DNA of 64,000 nt from Novosphingobium guangzhouense (GTDB taxonomy: Bacteria; Pseudomonadota; Alphaproteobacteria; Sphingomonadales; Sphingomonadaceae): contig NZ_LYMM01000095.1 of assembly GCF_002896965.1 (NCBI RefSeq), positions 1 through 64,000 on the forward strand. The letters run 5' to 3'. This document shows, piece after piece, positions 1 to 9,253 of the stretch (positions within the stretch are counted from its first letter, which is position 1; each line of letters starts with the position of its first letter). A program made the translations under genes and the position numbers. The notes beneath the pieces were generated by a model. It saw only the letters and a list, made by a program, of their open reading frames with translations, was not told where the DNA came from and did no database searches.

Positions 1-2
1 TC

Positions 3-815
3 GCCGCGCCTGCAGCAGTGGCTCCGGCCGCGCCTGCTCCGGCACCTGCGCCACTTCCCGCCCCCGCGCCGGCCCCCGTGCTTGCTGCTGCTCCCGGAGC
101 GGCAACCGCGCCGCAGAACCGCCTTGCCAGCCCGACGGTCGTGTTCGATGTCGGCACCGGCGCGGCCGTGCCCGTCGCGGGCGTGGCGGCAGAAGCGGCG
201 AAGGCCGGCGGCGGCAACGCCAATGACGATTTCGCCGCGCGCATCGGCGGCCCCGGCTCCACCGCGTCGGCTGCCCGTTCGTTCGACCCGGCCACCACCG
301 TCACGCAGGGCACGCTGATCCCGGCGGTGCTGGAAACCGCCATCGACACCGACGTGCCCGGTTACGTGCGCGCCATCGTTTCCACCGATGTGCGCAGCTT
401 CGATGGCAAGCGCGTGCTTGTCCCGCGTTCGTCCCGCCTGATCGGCCAGTACAAGAGCGGGCTGACGGCAGGCCAGAAGCGCGCCTACGTGATCTGGAGC
501 CGCCTGATCCGCCCGGACGGCGTTTCGGTGAACCTGGGGTCGCCCGCGATCGCCTTCGGCGGTGAGACGGGCCTTCCCGGCAAGGTCAACACGCACTTCT
601 TCGAGCGTTTCGGTTCCGCCATGCTGCTTTCGGTGGTCGGCGGGCTGACCACGCTGGCGTCCAGCGGGTCCAACGTGGTCATCGGCGGCGGCAGTTCGGC
701 GGCATCGGCCGCGGTGCAGAGCGGCGCCAGCATTGGCCCGACGATCCGTGTGCGCCAGGGTGAACCGATCCGCGTGTTCACCGCCAAGGATCTGGACTTC
801 AGCGCGGTCCAGTGA
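3..815 (+). CDS. virB10: TrbI/VirB10-type T4SS outer-membrane core protein (5' end outside window)
   Basis: This is the C-terminal 270 residues of a VirB10/TrbI-family protein. The frame is open to the window edge, so the N-terminus and inner-membrane helix are missing. The visible part starts with an Ala/Pro-rich periplasmic spacer, then the conserved periplasmic domain: GTLIPAVLETAIDTDVPGYV, VLVPRSSRLIGQYKSG and the HFFERFGSAMLLSVVGG stretch that supplies the outer-membrane helix in this family. VirB10 spans both membranes and passes the ATPase energy signal to the T4SS pore. virB11 begins 6 nt after its stop, as in virB operons. The family call is secure; whether the system conjugates or exports effectors cannot be told from here. 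Confidence 0.9.
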   Translation, partial: AAPAAVAPAAPAPAPAPLPAPAPAPVLAAAPGAATAPQNRLASPTVVFDVGTGAAVPVAGVAAEAAKAGGGNANDDFAARIGGPGSTASAARSFDPATTVTQGTLIPAVLETAIDTDVPGYVRAIVSTDVRSFDGKRVLVPRSSRLIGQYKSGLTAGQKRAYVIWSRLIRPDGVSVNLGSPAIAFGGETGLPGKVNTHFFERFGSAMLLSVVGGLTTLASSGSNVVIGGGSSAASAAVQSGASIGPTIRVRQGEPIRVFTAKDLDFSAVQ

Positions 816-821
816 CGCACC

Positions 822-1856
822 ATGGCCGAAGTGTTCTCCCTGCAGCCCGCCCTGGGGCAAGCCCCCATGTCTGATGCGCCCGTTCATGCGGAACCGCGCA
901 GCGTCTATCTGGATGCCTACCTTGCCCCGCTGCGCCCGTGGCTGGACAAGGAGACGGTGACCGAAATTCTCGTCAACCGTCCCGGAGAGATCTGGGTGGA
1001 AGACGCGGCGCTTTCCGGCATGCAGCGTATCGAACTGCCGCAGATGGACAACCGCCTGCTGCAGCGGCTGGCCGAGCAGGTCGCGCGGATCAGCCATCAG
1101 GGCATCAACCGCGAACATCCGCTGCTCTCCGCAACGCTGCCTGCATACGGCGGGCATTCCGGTGCCCGTATCCAGCTGGTGGGCCCGCCCGCGACGCGCG
1201 CCAACTGGGCGCTGGCGATCCGTCGTCACCGGCTGCTGGAACTGCCGCTTGACGCCTACGATCGCGGCCCGATCCCGCCGCATGTCGAGGAACCTGCGCC
1301 CGATGCCATGCTGGAGCCTATCGCTTTCCTGCGCGATGCCATCCGGCGGCGGCGCACGATCCTGATTTCAGGCGGCACGTCCACCGGCAAGACCACGTTC
1401 CTGAACGCGATGCTTTCGGAAATCCCGCCGCATGAACGCGTGGTGCTGGTGGAGGATACCGCCGAACTGCGCCTGCCCGGCGCCAACGGCGTTGGCCTGA
1501 TCGCGGTAAAGGGTGAACTGGGCGAGGCGAAAGTTTCGGCCAACGATCTGCTGCAGGCCGCGCTGCGCCTGCGCCCCGATCGCATCGTGCTGGGCGAGCT
1601 GCGCGGCACCGAGACGGTCAGCTTCCTGCGGGCCATCAACACCGGCCATCCGGGCTCGTTCTCGACCGTGCACGCCAACACCCCGCGCGGCGCGCTGGAG
1701 CAGATTGCGCTGATGTCCATGCAGACCGGCATCGGCCTGACCCGTGCAGAGACGCTGGAATATGCCGCATCCGTGATCGACATCGTGGTGCAGCTTGACC
1801 GCAGCGGCGGCAAGCGCGGCATTTCCGCCATCGCAGAGAGCCGCACGCTGGTGTGA
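822..1856 (+). CDS. virB11: P-type DNA transfer ATPase VirB11
   Basis: A 344-residue hexameric secretion ATPase of the VirB11/PulE class, acting at the cytoplasmic face of the type IV secretion channel. Visible motifs are Walker A GGTSTGKTT (about residues 184-192), the Asp-box region RVVLVEDT, Walker B RIVLGELRG (254-262) and the His-box TGHPGSFSTVHA (274-285). Length is normal for the family. The first 25 or so residues are poorly conserved, and MSDAPVHAEP at residue 16 is an alternative start. It is the last gene of the T4SS operon: the next gene is convergent 33 nt away, and no virD4 or relaxase gene follows within the window. Confidence 0.93.
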   Translation: MAEVFSLQPALGQAPMSDAPVHAEPRSVYLDAYLAPLRPWLDKETVTEILVNRPGEIWVEDAALSGMQRIELPQMDNRLLQRLAEQVARISHQGINREHPLLSATLPAYGGHSGARIQLVGPPATRANWALAIRRHRLLELPLDAYDRGPIPPHVEEPAPDAMLEPIAFLRDAIRRRRTILISGGTSTGKTTFLNAMLSEIPPHERVVLVEDTAELRLPGANGVGLIAVKGELGEAKVSANDLLQAALRLRPDRIVLGELRGTETVSFLRAINTGHPGSFSTVHANTPRGALEQIALMSMQTGIGLTRAETLEYAASVIDIVVQLDRSGGKRGISAIAESRTLV

Positions 1857-1889
1857 CAATGGCGTGGGGTGTGGGCTGCCCCCGCCGCC

Positions 1890-3398
1890 TTACGCCTCGA
1901 TCGCGGCGCCTGTTGCATCCTGTACGCGGCATCCCAGCCCCAGCCAGTCGGCCAGCGCCCTGAGATCCTTGCCGTTGCCGGCGCCGTAAAGCGGGCGCAC
2001 GGCGTCCTGCACGGTCAACACCAGCATATCGCCTTCGACTGCCAGCGAAGTGGCTGCAAGGCCGCCCGCCACCCCGCCTGTCAGGCGGCGGCACAGGCGC
2101 ACGGCAAGGCCCCAGCCGATGGCGCGGCGCAAGTCTTCGGCGCTGGCCAGCTTGGTGAACTGCGGGGGCACTTGGGTTTCGCCTGAGTTGGCGAAGACGG
2201 TCATCGCCATCATCCCGCGTCCGCGCATGTCGAGGCCGATCCAGCGCTTGCGCAGCGCCCACGTCAGCGCTTCTTCGGTGCGCATGTTCGGTTCGGTGCG
2301 CATCGCGGCAAGGGCCAGCAGGCTGGCCGCCTTGCGCAAGTCTGCATCGGCGCTGGCCTGCGAACAGGCAGGCGCGGTCCAGTTGGCAATGCGCACGGCG
2401 TCGTCCGCGTTGACGCGGGCGGTCTGCGCGAAATCGGCGACGCTGGCCAGCATCGGGCTTTCGTTCCGGATGCTTTCGGGAAGCTGCATGTGGAGCAGCC
2501 CTTCGCGCAGACCCCATGAAGAGAAGATCAGGCGCGAGGGGTGCAACTGCCCCACTATCTGCGCCATCAGCGCCGCAGCATCGGGCAGGGTGGCAAGACG
2601 CGATGCGGAAATGCGCGGGTCGGGGTCGTCCAGCTTACCCTTCGCGAAGATGCGGGCCAGGTGCATCGCCTCTGACGGGGCAAGTTCGAAGCCGTGGGGA
2701 TCGTCCACGGGCCAGTTCAGCACCCGCATGGCCTGAAGTGCCAGCGCGCGCCAGGAACCGCCCACGATGTAAAGCGGCATGCCCCGTCCGCCGTGATGGC
2801 TGCCGATGCCCCAGCCGCGTGCGGCAAGGCCATCGCGCACGGCGGCGGCGAACTTCTGCTGGCCGCCTGCGCGCAAGTCCGGCAGGCGCAGGGTGCCGAA
2901 GGGCAAGGTGATACCGCCGGGCGCGATGCCTCCGGGGGCGGCCGCGTCGATCTCAACCAGTTCAAGGCTGCCGCCGCCAAGGTCTGCCGCGATGCCGCGG
3001 GCGCCGGGGAAGGCGGCGATCACGCCGGTGGCGCTGGCGCGCGCTTCCTCTTCGCCCGAAAGCAGGCGCGGGGAAAGGCCGAAGCCGCGCACGGCGTCAA
3101 GGAATTCAGGCCCGTTGGAGGCATCGCGCGCGGCGGCAGTGGCGACGCATTCGATGTCATCGACCCCCAGCAGCCGCAGCAGCGTGGCGAAGCGGGACAA
3201 CGCCCCAAGGGCCGATCGCATCGATTTCTCGCCGATTGCGCCGGTACGACCGAGATCCTTGCCCAGCCGGGCATTGACCTTTTCGTTGAGCACGACGACC
3301 GGCGCGCGCGGCGGCCCGTTGTAGACGACGAGGCGCACCGTGTTCGACCCGATGTCGATGATGGCGCGCCGGGCGCTGGATTGGCTGATGCCGATCAT
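1890..3398 (-). CDS. ppx: Ppx/GppA family exopolyphosphatase
   Basis: A 502-residue ASKHA-fold phosphatase expected to hydrolyse polyphosphate (or pppGpp) from the end. The N-terminal phosphate loop AIIDIGSNTVRLVVY and the second glycine-rich loop IAADLGGGSLELVEI are typical of the family. The C-terminal half resembles the helical HD-like domain of longer exopolyphosphatases. I use the ATG three codons inside a TTG-initiated frame. The gene lies downstream of ppk1 on the same strand with about 100 nt between them, so synthesis and breakdown of polyphosphate are linked. A palindromic repeat element sits in that gap. PPX versus GppA specificity is not resolvable by eye, but the ppk1 neighbour favours PPX. 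Confidence 0.9.
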   Translation of the reverse strand: MIGISQSSARRAIIDIGSNTVRLVVYNGPPRAPVVVLNEKVNARLGKDLGRTGAIGEKSMRSALGALSRFATLLRLLGVDDIECVATAAARDASNGPEFLDAVRGFGLSPRLLSGEEEARASATGVIAAFPGARGIAADLGGGSLELVEIDAAAPGGIAPGGITLPFGTLRLPDLRAGGQQKFAAAVRDGLAARGWGIGSHHGGRGMPLYIVGGSWRALALQAMRVLNWPVDDPHGFELAPSEAMHLARIFAKGKLDDPDPRISASRLATLPDAAALMAQIVGQLHPSRLIFSSWGLREGLLHMQLPESIRNESPMLASVADFAQTARVNADDAVRIANWTAPACSQASADADLRKAASLLALAAMRTEPNMRTEEALTWALRKRWIGLDMRGRGMMAMTVFANSGETQVPPQFTKLASAEDLRRAIGWGLAVRLCRRLTGGVAGGLAATSLAVEGDMLVLTVQDAVRPLYGAGNGKDLRALADWLGLGCRVQDATGAAIEA

Positions 3399-3439
3399 TA
3401 CGATCAATACTTACCACAAGGCGTCATGTTCCTACGCCC

Positions 3440-3486
3440 TAGAGCATTTTCCAGTCAGGTGGAAACACCTGACGGCTCGGAAAATG
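3440..3486. repeat. Bipartite palindromic intergenic element between ppk1 and ppx
   Basis: Outer arms CATTTTCC (3445-3452) and GGAAAATG (3479-3486) are exact inverted copies. They enclose a perfect 8-bp hairpin GTCAGGTG-GAAA-CACCTGAC (3454-3473) closed by a GAAA tetraloop. The left border CTAGAGCAT recurs at 63035 ahead of a TCAGG-containing sequence, so this looks like one copy of a dispersed alphaproteobacterial palindromic repeat. It may also act as a transcript-stabilising or terminating hairpin between the two genes. Confidence 0.6.
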
Positions 3487-3501
3487 GGTAAAACGATAAG
3501 G

Positions 3502-5712
3502 TCAGATGTTCCCGCGCCGCAGCGAGAGCTTGGGCACCTTGCGTCCGCTGTCCAGCGCCGCGCCCCGCCCGGAGAGCGACGGGTTGGTCATGAAATAGCG
3601 GTGAAGATTGAAGGGGTTGTCCACATCTCCGACGCGGTCGTAAGTGCCGTCAGGCGCCAGATCCCACGACTGTTCGGAATCCAGCAGGTTCGCCAGCATG
3701 ACCTGGTCGAGCACCTGATCGTGCACCGTCTTGTTGCGGATCGGCAGCAGCACTTCGACGCGGCGGTCGAGGTTGCGGCTCATCCCGTCGGCCGAAGTGA
3801 TGAACAGGCGGGCGCGGCGATTGGGCAGGTAGGCGCCGTTGGCGAAGGCCCAGATGCGTGCGTGCTCAAGGAAGCGGCCGATCACCGATTTGACGGCGAT
3901 GTTCTCGGACAGTCCCGGCACGCCCGGACGCAGGCAGCAGATGCCGCGCACGACAAGATCGATGTCCACGCCCGCGCGGCTGGCGGCATAGAGGCGGTCG
4001 ATCAGGTCCGGGTCGGTCAGCGAATTGAGCTTGGCCCAGATCGCGGCGGGCTTTCCGGCCTCGGCGTTGGCGATTTCGGCGTCGATGCACTCGTTAAGGG
4101 TGGAGCGCAGCGAGATCGGCGATATCGAGAGCATGTCCAGGCTCTTGGGCTCGACATAGCCGGTGATGAAGTTGAACAGGCGCACCACGTCGCGTCCCGC
4201 CGCCGGTTCGGCAGTGAAGTACGACAGGTCGGTATAGATGCGCGCGGTGATCGGGTGGTAGTTGCCCGTGCCGAAGTGGCAGTAGGTGCGGTACGAACCG
4301 TTTTCGCGGCGGACCACGGCCGATACCTTGGCGTGGGTTTTCCAGTCGACGAAGCCGTAGATCACCTGGACGCCCGCGCGTTCCAGCTGGCTGGCCCAGA
4401 GCAGGTTCTGTTCCTCGTCGAAGCGGGCTTTCAGTTCGACCACGGCGGTCACCGACTTGCCCTGTTCGGCTGCCTGTATCAGCGCCGAGATGATCGCCGA
4501 CTGCTTGCCCGCGCGGTAGAGCGTCTGCTTGATCGCCACCACATCGGGGTCGATCGCGGCTTGCCGCAGGAAGTCGATGACGACTTCGAAGCTTTCGTAA
4601 GGATGCTGGACGACGATGTCCTTTTCGCGGATCGCCGCGAAGATATCGCCGTCATGCTCAAGGATGCGTTCGGGGTAGCGCGGGGTATAGGGCTCGAACT
4701 TCAGTTCGGGCCGGTCCTCGTCACAGATCGCGGACAGGCCGGAAAAACCGATGATGCCGTCGGTCTTCATGATCAGCGCCTTGTCCAGCCCCAGCTGGGT
4801 GCGCAGGATTTCCTCTGCCGCCGGGTCGAACCTGCCCTGCAGCTGCAGCACGATGACAAGGCCGCGGCGGCGGCGCTGGATCGCGGTGCGGAAGTAGCGG
4901 ACAAGGTCTTCGGCGTCTTCCTCGATCTCGATGTCGCTGTCGCGCAGGATGCGGAACACGCCATGGCCGTTGAAGCGGAAACCGGGGAACAGTTCCGCCG
5001 TGTTGCGGCAGATCAGATCCTCGATCGAGATCCACGCCGCCTCATCGCCCGGAATGCGCACGAAGCGTGGCAGCGGCGCGGGGATCAGCACCATCTCCAT
5101 CACCGGCGCCTCGTCTGCTTCCCGTGTGAGCGAGAACAGCACGCCGATGCCCTGGTTGGCGACGAAGGGGAACGGGTGCGCCGGGTCGATCGCCTGGGGG
5201 GTGATCACCGGCATGACCTGTTCGATGAAGTATTCGCGCAGCCACTTTTCGCGCTCGCGGTCGAGCTTGTCGTCTTCGCCGACCACCGTGATGCCGGCAT
5301 CGGCCAGCTGGGTCTTGAGCGCGGTCCAGGTATCCTGCTGGATCTGCTCCAGCTCCATCACCTTTTCGTGGGTCAGCGCGATCGCCTGCGACGGGGTGAG
5401 GCCGTCCATCGAGATTTCCTCGATCTGGCGGCGCACCTGCGCGTGGAAGCCGGCGACGCGCACCATCAGGAATTCGTCGATGTTGTTGCCCGAGATGGAC
5501 AGGAAGCGCAGCCGTTCCAGCAGCGGGTAGTTCGGGTTGCAGGCTTCGGCGAGGACGCGTTCGTTGAAGGCGAGCCAGCTCAGTTCGCGGTTGAAATAGC
5601 GCGAGGGGAGGGTGGCGAGGTCTTCGGTTTCCCCGGTCGCCTGCGTGCCGCTTTCCGCGGTGTCGGTGGTGCTCAGCATGTCCATGGTATTCACAGGAAG
5701 GCCCTTTCGCAT
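3502..5712 (-). CDS. ppk1: Polyphosphate kinase 1
   Basis: A 736-residue cytoplasmic PPK1, which reversibly transfers the gamma phosphate of ATP to polyphosphate chains. The N-terminal domain begins with YFNRELSWLAFNERVLAEA. The catalytic phospholipase-D-like half carries DWKTHAKVSAVVRR and CHFGTGNYHPITARIYTDLS, which hold the conserved histidines including the phosphorylated one, and the C-terminal end is complete. The frame is open further upstream, but that extension overlaps the divergent gene and is not PPK-like. I take ATG 5712; ATG 5685 (MDMLSTTD) is a good alternative. It is divergent from the transglutaminase operon, with about 100 nt between the starts. Confidence 0.95.
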   Translation of the reverse strand: MRKGLPVNTMDMLSTTDTAESGTQATGETEDLATLPSRYFNRELSWLAFNERVLAEACNPNYPLLERLRFLSISGNNIDEFLMVRVAGFHAQVRRQIEEISMDGLTPSQAIALTHEKVMELEQIQQDTWTALKTQLADAGITVVGEDDKLDREREKWLREYFIEQVMPVITPQAIDPAHPFPFVANQGIGVLFSLTREADEAPVMEMVLIPAPLPRFVRIPGDEAAWISIEDLICRNTAELFPGFRFNGHGVFRILRDSDIEIEEDAEDLVRYFRTAIQRRRRGLVIVLQLQGRFDPAAEEILRTQLGLDKALIMKTDGIIGFSGLSAICDEDRPELKFEPYTPRYPERILEHDGDIFAAIREKDIVVQHPYESFEVVIDFLRQAAIDPDVVAIKQTLYRAGKQSAIISALIQAAEQGKSVTAVVELKARFDEEQNLLWASQLERAGVQVIYGFVDWKTHAKVSAVVRRENGSYRTYCHFGTGNYHPITARIYTDLSYFTAEPAAGRDVVRLFNFITGYVEPKSLDMLSISPISLRSTLNECIDAEIANAEAGKPAAIWAKLNSLTDPDLIDRLYAASRAGVDIDLVVRGICCLRPGVPGLSENIAVKSVIGRFLEHARIWAFANGAYLPNRRARLFITSADGMSRNLDRRVEVLLPIRNKTVHDQVLDQVMLANLLDSEQSWDLAPDGTYDRVGDVDNPFNLHRYFMTNPSLSGRGAALDSGRKVPKLSLRRGNI

Positions 5713-5809
5713 GGCACGATGACACAAGTGCGACGGTGGTGGGAGCGAATTAAAGCCGCCGTTGAACAATCGTTGCAGCGCAGCATTGAATCGCGCACAC
5801 TCCGCCTTG

Positions 5810-8800
5810 ATGATCAAGGCAGCCCTGCACCATCTCACCCGCTACCGCTATTCGCGGCGCATCCGTCTCGGCCCTCAGGTTATCCGGCTTCGTCCGGCCC
5901 CGCACAGTCGGACCGAGGTGCCCAACTATTCGCTGAAGATCAGCCCGCCCGAGCATTTCCTGAACTGGCAGCAGGATCCGCACGGCAACTGGCTGGCGCG
6001 CGTGGTGTTCCCCGATCCGGTCGATCATTTCGCGATCGAGGTGGACCTGCTGGCCGAAATGGCGGTGATCAACCCCTTCGATTTCTTCGTCGAACCCGAT
6101 GCGGAGGAGTATCCCTTCACGTACTCGGCGGCGATGAAGGCTGACCTTTCGGCTTACTTCGAGGTGGAGGAGCAGGGCCCGCTGTTCGATGCGCTGGTGG
6201 CCGAACATGCGGACTACGAAGGCCGCACGGTCGATTTCCTCGTCGACATCAACAGCCGCCTGCAGCAGCGCATCAACTACGTGATCCGCATGGAGCAGGG
6301 CGTGATGACGCCCGAAGAGACGCTGGAGGCCGGGATCGGATCGTGCCGCGATTCGGCCTGGCTGCTGGTCCAGTTGCTGCGACGGCTGGGCTTTGCGGCG
6401 CGGTTCGTGTCGGGCTATTCGATCCAGCTGGTTGCTGACGTCATGCCCAAGGAAGGGCCGGTGGGCGTTCTGGAAGACGTTACCGACCTTCACGCATGGG
6501 CCGAAGCCTATGTGCCGGGCGCAGGCTGGATCGCGCTGGACGCCACTTCGGGCATGTTCGCGGGCGAAGGGCACATCCCGCTTTGCGCAGCGCCGCATTA
6601 TCGGTCTGCCACTCCGATCGAAGGCATGGCCGAGCCTGCCGAAGTCGATTTCGACTTCAGGATGAACGTCAGCCGCATCGCAGAGGCGGTGCGCATCACC
6701 AAGCCCTTCACCGACGAGCGGTGGGACGGCCTGCTCAGGCTGGGCGACAAGGTGGACGCGGACCTGCAGGCCTGGGGGGTCAACCTGACGATGGGCGGCG
6801 AGCCGACCTTCATCGCCGCCACCGATTTCGAAGCGCCCGAATGGAACAGCGCCGCCGTAGGTCCGACCAAGGCGGCCTATGCCGACCAGCTGATCCGGCT
6901 GCTGCGTACCAAGTTCGCGCCGGGGTCGCTGCTCCATCACGGGCAGGGCAAGTGGTATCCCGGAGAGACGCTGCCGCGCTGGGGCTATTCGATCTACTGG
7001 CGCAAGGACGGCGTGCCGATCTGGCATGACGACAGCCTGATCGCCGGGGAAAAGCCGCTGGCCAGGGGCGGAGATCCCGATCCGGTGCCCAGCATCGACG
7101 TGCTGGCGGCCGCCAATCTGCTGGCGGCGGCAGCGCAGGGGCTGGGGCTTGATCGCGGCTACGTCCAGCCGGTGTTCGAAGATCGCGGCGTCTGGATGCT
7201 GCGCGAAGACGAACTGCCGGTGAACACCACACCGATGGACCCGGCGATCGAGGACGAGGAACTGGCCCGCCGCTTTCGCCGCACTTACCGGCGCGGGGTG
7301 GATCAGCCGGTCGGCGTGGTCCTGCCGGTGCAGCGCTGGAACAGCAGGGATGCCTCCGCGCCGCGCTGGAAAAGTGAATACTGGCGCGTGCGCAAGGGCG
7401 TGCTGACGGCGGTTCCGGGCGATTCCGCGCTGGGTTACCGTCTGCCGCTGGGCTCGCTGCCGCATGTCGCGCCATCGGACTATCCCTATATCCACCCGCG
7501 TGACACGGCGGAGGAACGCCAGCCCCTTGCCGATTTCCGCAGGCAGGCGATCGAGCGCGGCAGCCAGTCGCACGAGATCGCGGCATCGCAGCGTTTCGAA
7601 ACCGTACCCGAACCGCGCAGTTTCGCCGAGGCCATCGTCGAACAGGACATCATCGAGGGCGCGGTGCGCACCGCCGTCACGGTGGAGCCGCGCGGTGATT
7701 ATCTGGCCGTGTTCATTCCCCCGACCGAGCGGCTGGAGGACTACCTCGAACTCGTTTCCGCGATCGAGGCGGTGGCAGAGGCGCAGAAGCTGCCGGTGCG
7801 GATCGAAGGTTACGCTCCGCCGCCCGACCCGCGCCTGACGGTGCTCAAGGTCACGCCCGATCCCGGTGTGATAGAGGTCAACATCCACCCCTCCGCCAGC
7901 TGGCGCGAAACGGTGGAGATCACCGAGACGCTGTACGACTGCGCGCGCGAAATCGGGCTGACCGCGGACAAGTTCATGGTCGATGGCCGCTCCATCGGCA
8001 CCGGCGGTGGCAATCATATCGTGCTGGGCGGGCCGACCCTGCTCGACAGCCCGTTCATCCGCCGCCCGGACCTGCTGAAAAGCTTCGTGACGTACTGGCA
8101 GCGGCATCCTTCGCTCAGCTATCTGTTCTCGGGCCTGTTCATCGGCCCGACCAGTCAGGCCCCCCGCATCGACGAGGCGCGGCACGATGCGCTTTACGAA
8201 CTGGAGATCGCGCTGGCGCAGGTGCCCGGCCCGCACATGCAGCAGCCCGCGCCGTGGGTGGTCGATCGCCTGTTCCGCAACCTTCTGGTGGACGTGACGG
8301 GCAACACGCACCGCACCGAAATCTGCATCGACAAGCTGTTCAGCCCCGACGGTCCCACGGGACGCCTCGGCCTCGTCGAGTTCCGGGGCTTCGAGATGCC
8401 GCCGGAAGGGCGCATGTCCTGCGCCCAGCAGCTGCTCCTGCGCGCGCTGACGGCGTGGTTCTGGCGCGAGCCGGTGGAAGGCCCGCTGGTGCGCTGGGGC
8501 ACGCAGCTGCATGACAAGTTCATGCTGGGCCACTTCGTCTGGGCCGATTTCCTTGACGTGCTGGATGACCTGCGCCGCGCCGGGTACGATTTCGATCCCA
8601 GCTGGTTCGAGGCGCAGCGCATGTTCCGCTTCCCCGTCCACGGCGAGGTAGAGGGCGGGGGCGTCAGCCTTGAGATCAGCCATGCGCTGGAACCGTGGAA
8701 CGTGCTGGGCGAAACCGGCGCGATCGGCGGCACGGTGCGATACGTGGACAGTTCCACCGAACGTCTGCAGGTGAGGGCGACGGGTCTGGTCGAGGGTCGC

Positions 8801-9178
8801 CACGTTATCACCTGCAACGGTCGCCGCGTGCCGCTGACCAGGGTAGGATACGGAGAGGGCGTCGGCGGGGTGCGCTACAAGGCGTGGTGGCCCGCCGAAT
8901 GCCTGCACCCGATGCTGCCGCCCCATGCGCCGCTGACGTTCGACATCTACGACTTGTGGAACGGCCGCTCGCTGGGGGGCTGCGTCTATCAGGTCGCGCA
9001 TCCGGGCGGGCGCAACTACGATACTGTCCCCGTCAACGACTACGAGGCGGAGGCGCGGCGCAAGGCGCGGTTCCAGGATCACGGCCATTCGCCCGGCCCG
9101 CTGCCGGTGCCGCCGGAGGAACTGCCGAGTGAATTTCCCTACACTCTCGACCTCAGGCGGCCCTCGCGGTTAATGTAG
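5810..9178 (+). CDS. Transglutaminase-like/DUF2126 protein
   Basis: A 1122-residue two-part protein. Residues 1-260 are a bacterial transglutaminase-like cysteine-protease fold with an intact triad: Cys179 in GIGSCRDSAWLL, His228 in DLHAWAEAYV and Asp244 in WIALDATSG. The rest, from about residue 310, is the large DUF2126 (COG4196) domain beginning TMGGEPTFIA. I chose the ATG of MIKAALHHLTRYRY because the family N-terminus starts there. It is first of three same-strand genes with an ATP-grasp/alpha-E fusion and a second transglutaminase. Comparative genomics has predicted such sets to make or process an unknown peptide; no substrate is known. It has no signal peptide or membrane helix. Confidence 0.9.
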   Translation: MIKAALHHLTRYRYSRRIRLGPQVIRLRPAPHSRTEVPNYSLKISPPEHFLNWQQDPHGNWLARVVFPDPVDHFAIEVDLLAEMAVINPFDFFVEPDAEEYPFTYSAAMKADLSAYFEVEEQGPLFDALVAEHADYEGRTVDFLVDINSRLQQRINYVIRMEQGVMTPEETLEAGIGSCRDSAWLLVQLLRRLGFAARFVSGYSIQLVADVMPKEGPVGVLEDVTDLHAWAEAYVPGAGWIALDATSGMFAGEGHIPLCAAPHYRSATPIEGMAEPAEVDFDFRMNVSRIAEAVRITKPFTDERWDGLLRLGDKVDADLQAWGVNLTMGGEPTFIAATDFEAPEWNSAAVGPTKAAYADQLIRLLRTKFAPGSLLHHGQGKWYPGETLPRWGYSIYWRKDGVPIWHDDSLIAGEKPLARGGDPDPVPSIDVLAAANLLAAAAQGLGLDRGYVQPVFEDRGVWMLREDELPVNTTPMDPAIEDEELARRFRRTYRRGVDQPVGVVLPVQRWNSRDASAPRWKSEYWRVRKGVLTAVPGDSALGYRLPLGSLPHVAPSDYPYIHPRDTAEERQPLADFRRQAIERGSQSHEIAASQRFETVPEPRSFAEAIVEQDIIEGAVRTAVTVEPRGDYLAVFIPPTERLEDYLELVSAIEAVAEAQKLPVRIEGYAPPPDPRLTVLKVTPDPGVIEVNIHPSASWRETVEITETLYDCAREIGLTADKFMVDGRSIGTGGGNHIVLGGPTLLDSPFIRRPDLLKSFVTYWQRHPSLSYLFSGLFIGPTSQAPRIDEARHDALYELEIALAQVPGPHMQQPAPWVVDRLFRNLLVDVTGNTHRTEICIDKLFSPDGPTGRLGLVEFRGFEMPPEGRMSCAQQLLLRALTAWFWREPVEGPLVRWGTQLHDKFMLGHFVWADFLDVLDDLRRAGYDFDPSWFEAQRMFRFPVHGEVEGGGVSLEISHALEPWNVLGETGAIGGTVRYVDSSTERLQVRATGLVEGRHVITCNGRRVPLTRVGYGEGVGGVRYKAWWPAECLHPMLPPHAPLTFDIYDLWNGRSLGGCVYQVAHPGGRNYDTVPVNDYEAEARRKARFQDHGHSPGPLPVPPEELPSEFPYTLDLRRPSRLM

Positions 9179-9253
9179 CGCCATGTTCCAGGGGTGTAGC
9201 GCGCATGGACCGTTCGTTGGCCCGGACCTGATCCGGGGGCGCGGAGCCATGCC

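Noticed and set aside
3340..6144. Long plus-strand open frame opposite ppk1
   Set aside because: Same effect; it spans an intergenic region and runs across the ppk1 promoter, with no recognisable domain.
5750..9088. Very long minus-strand open frame opposite the DUF2126 gene
   Set aside because: Antisense shadow of a high-GC gene: Arg/His/Gln-rich translation with no motifs, while the plus strand has intact catalytic triad and family signatures.
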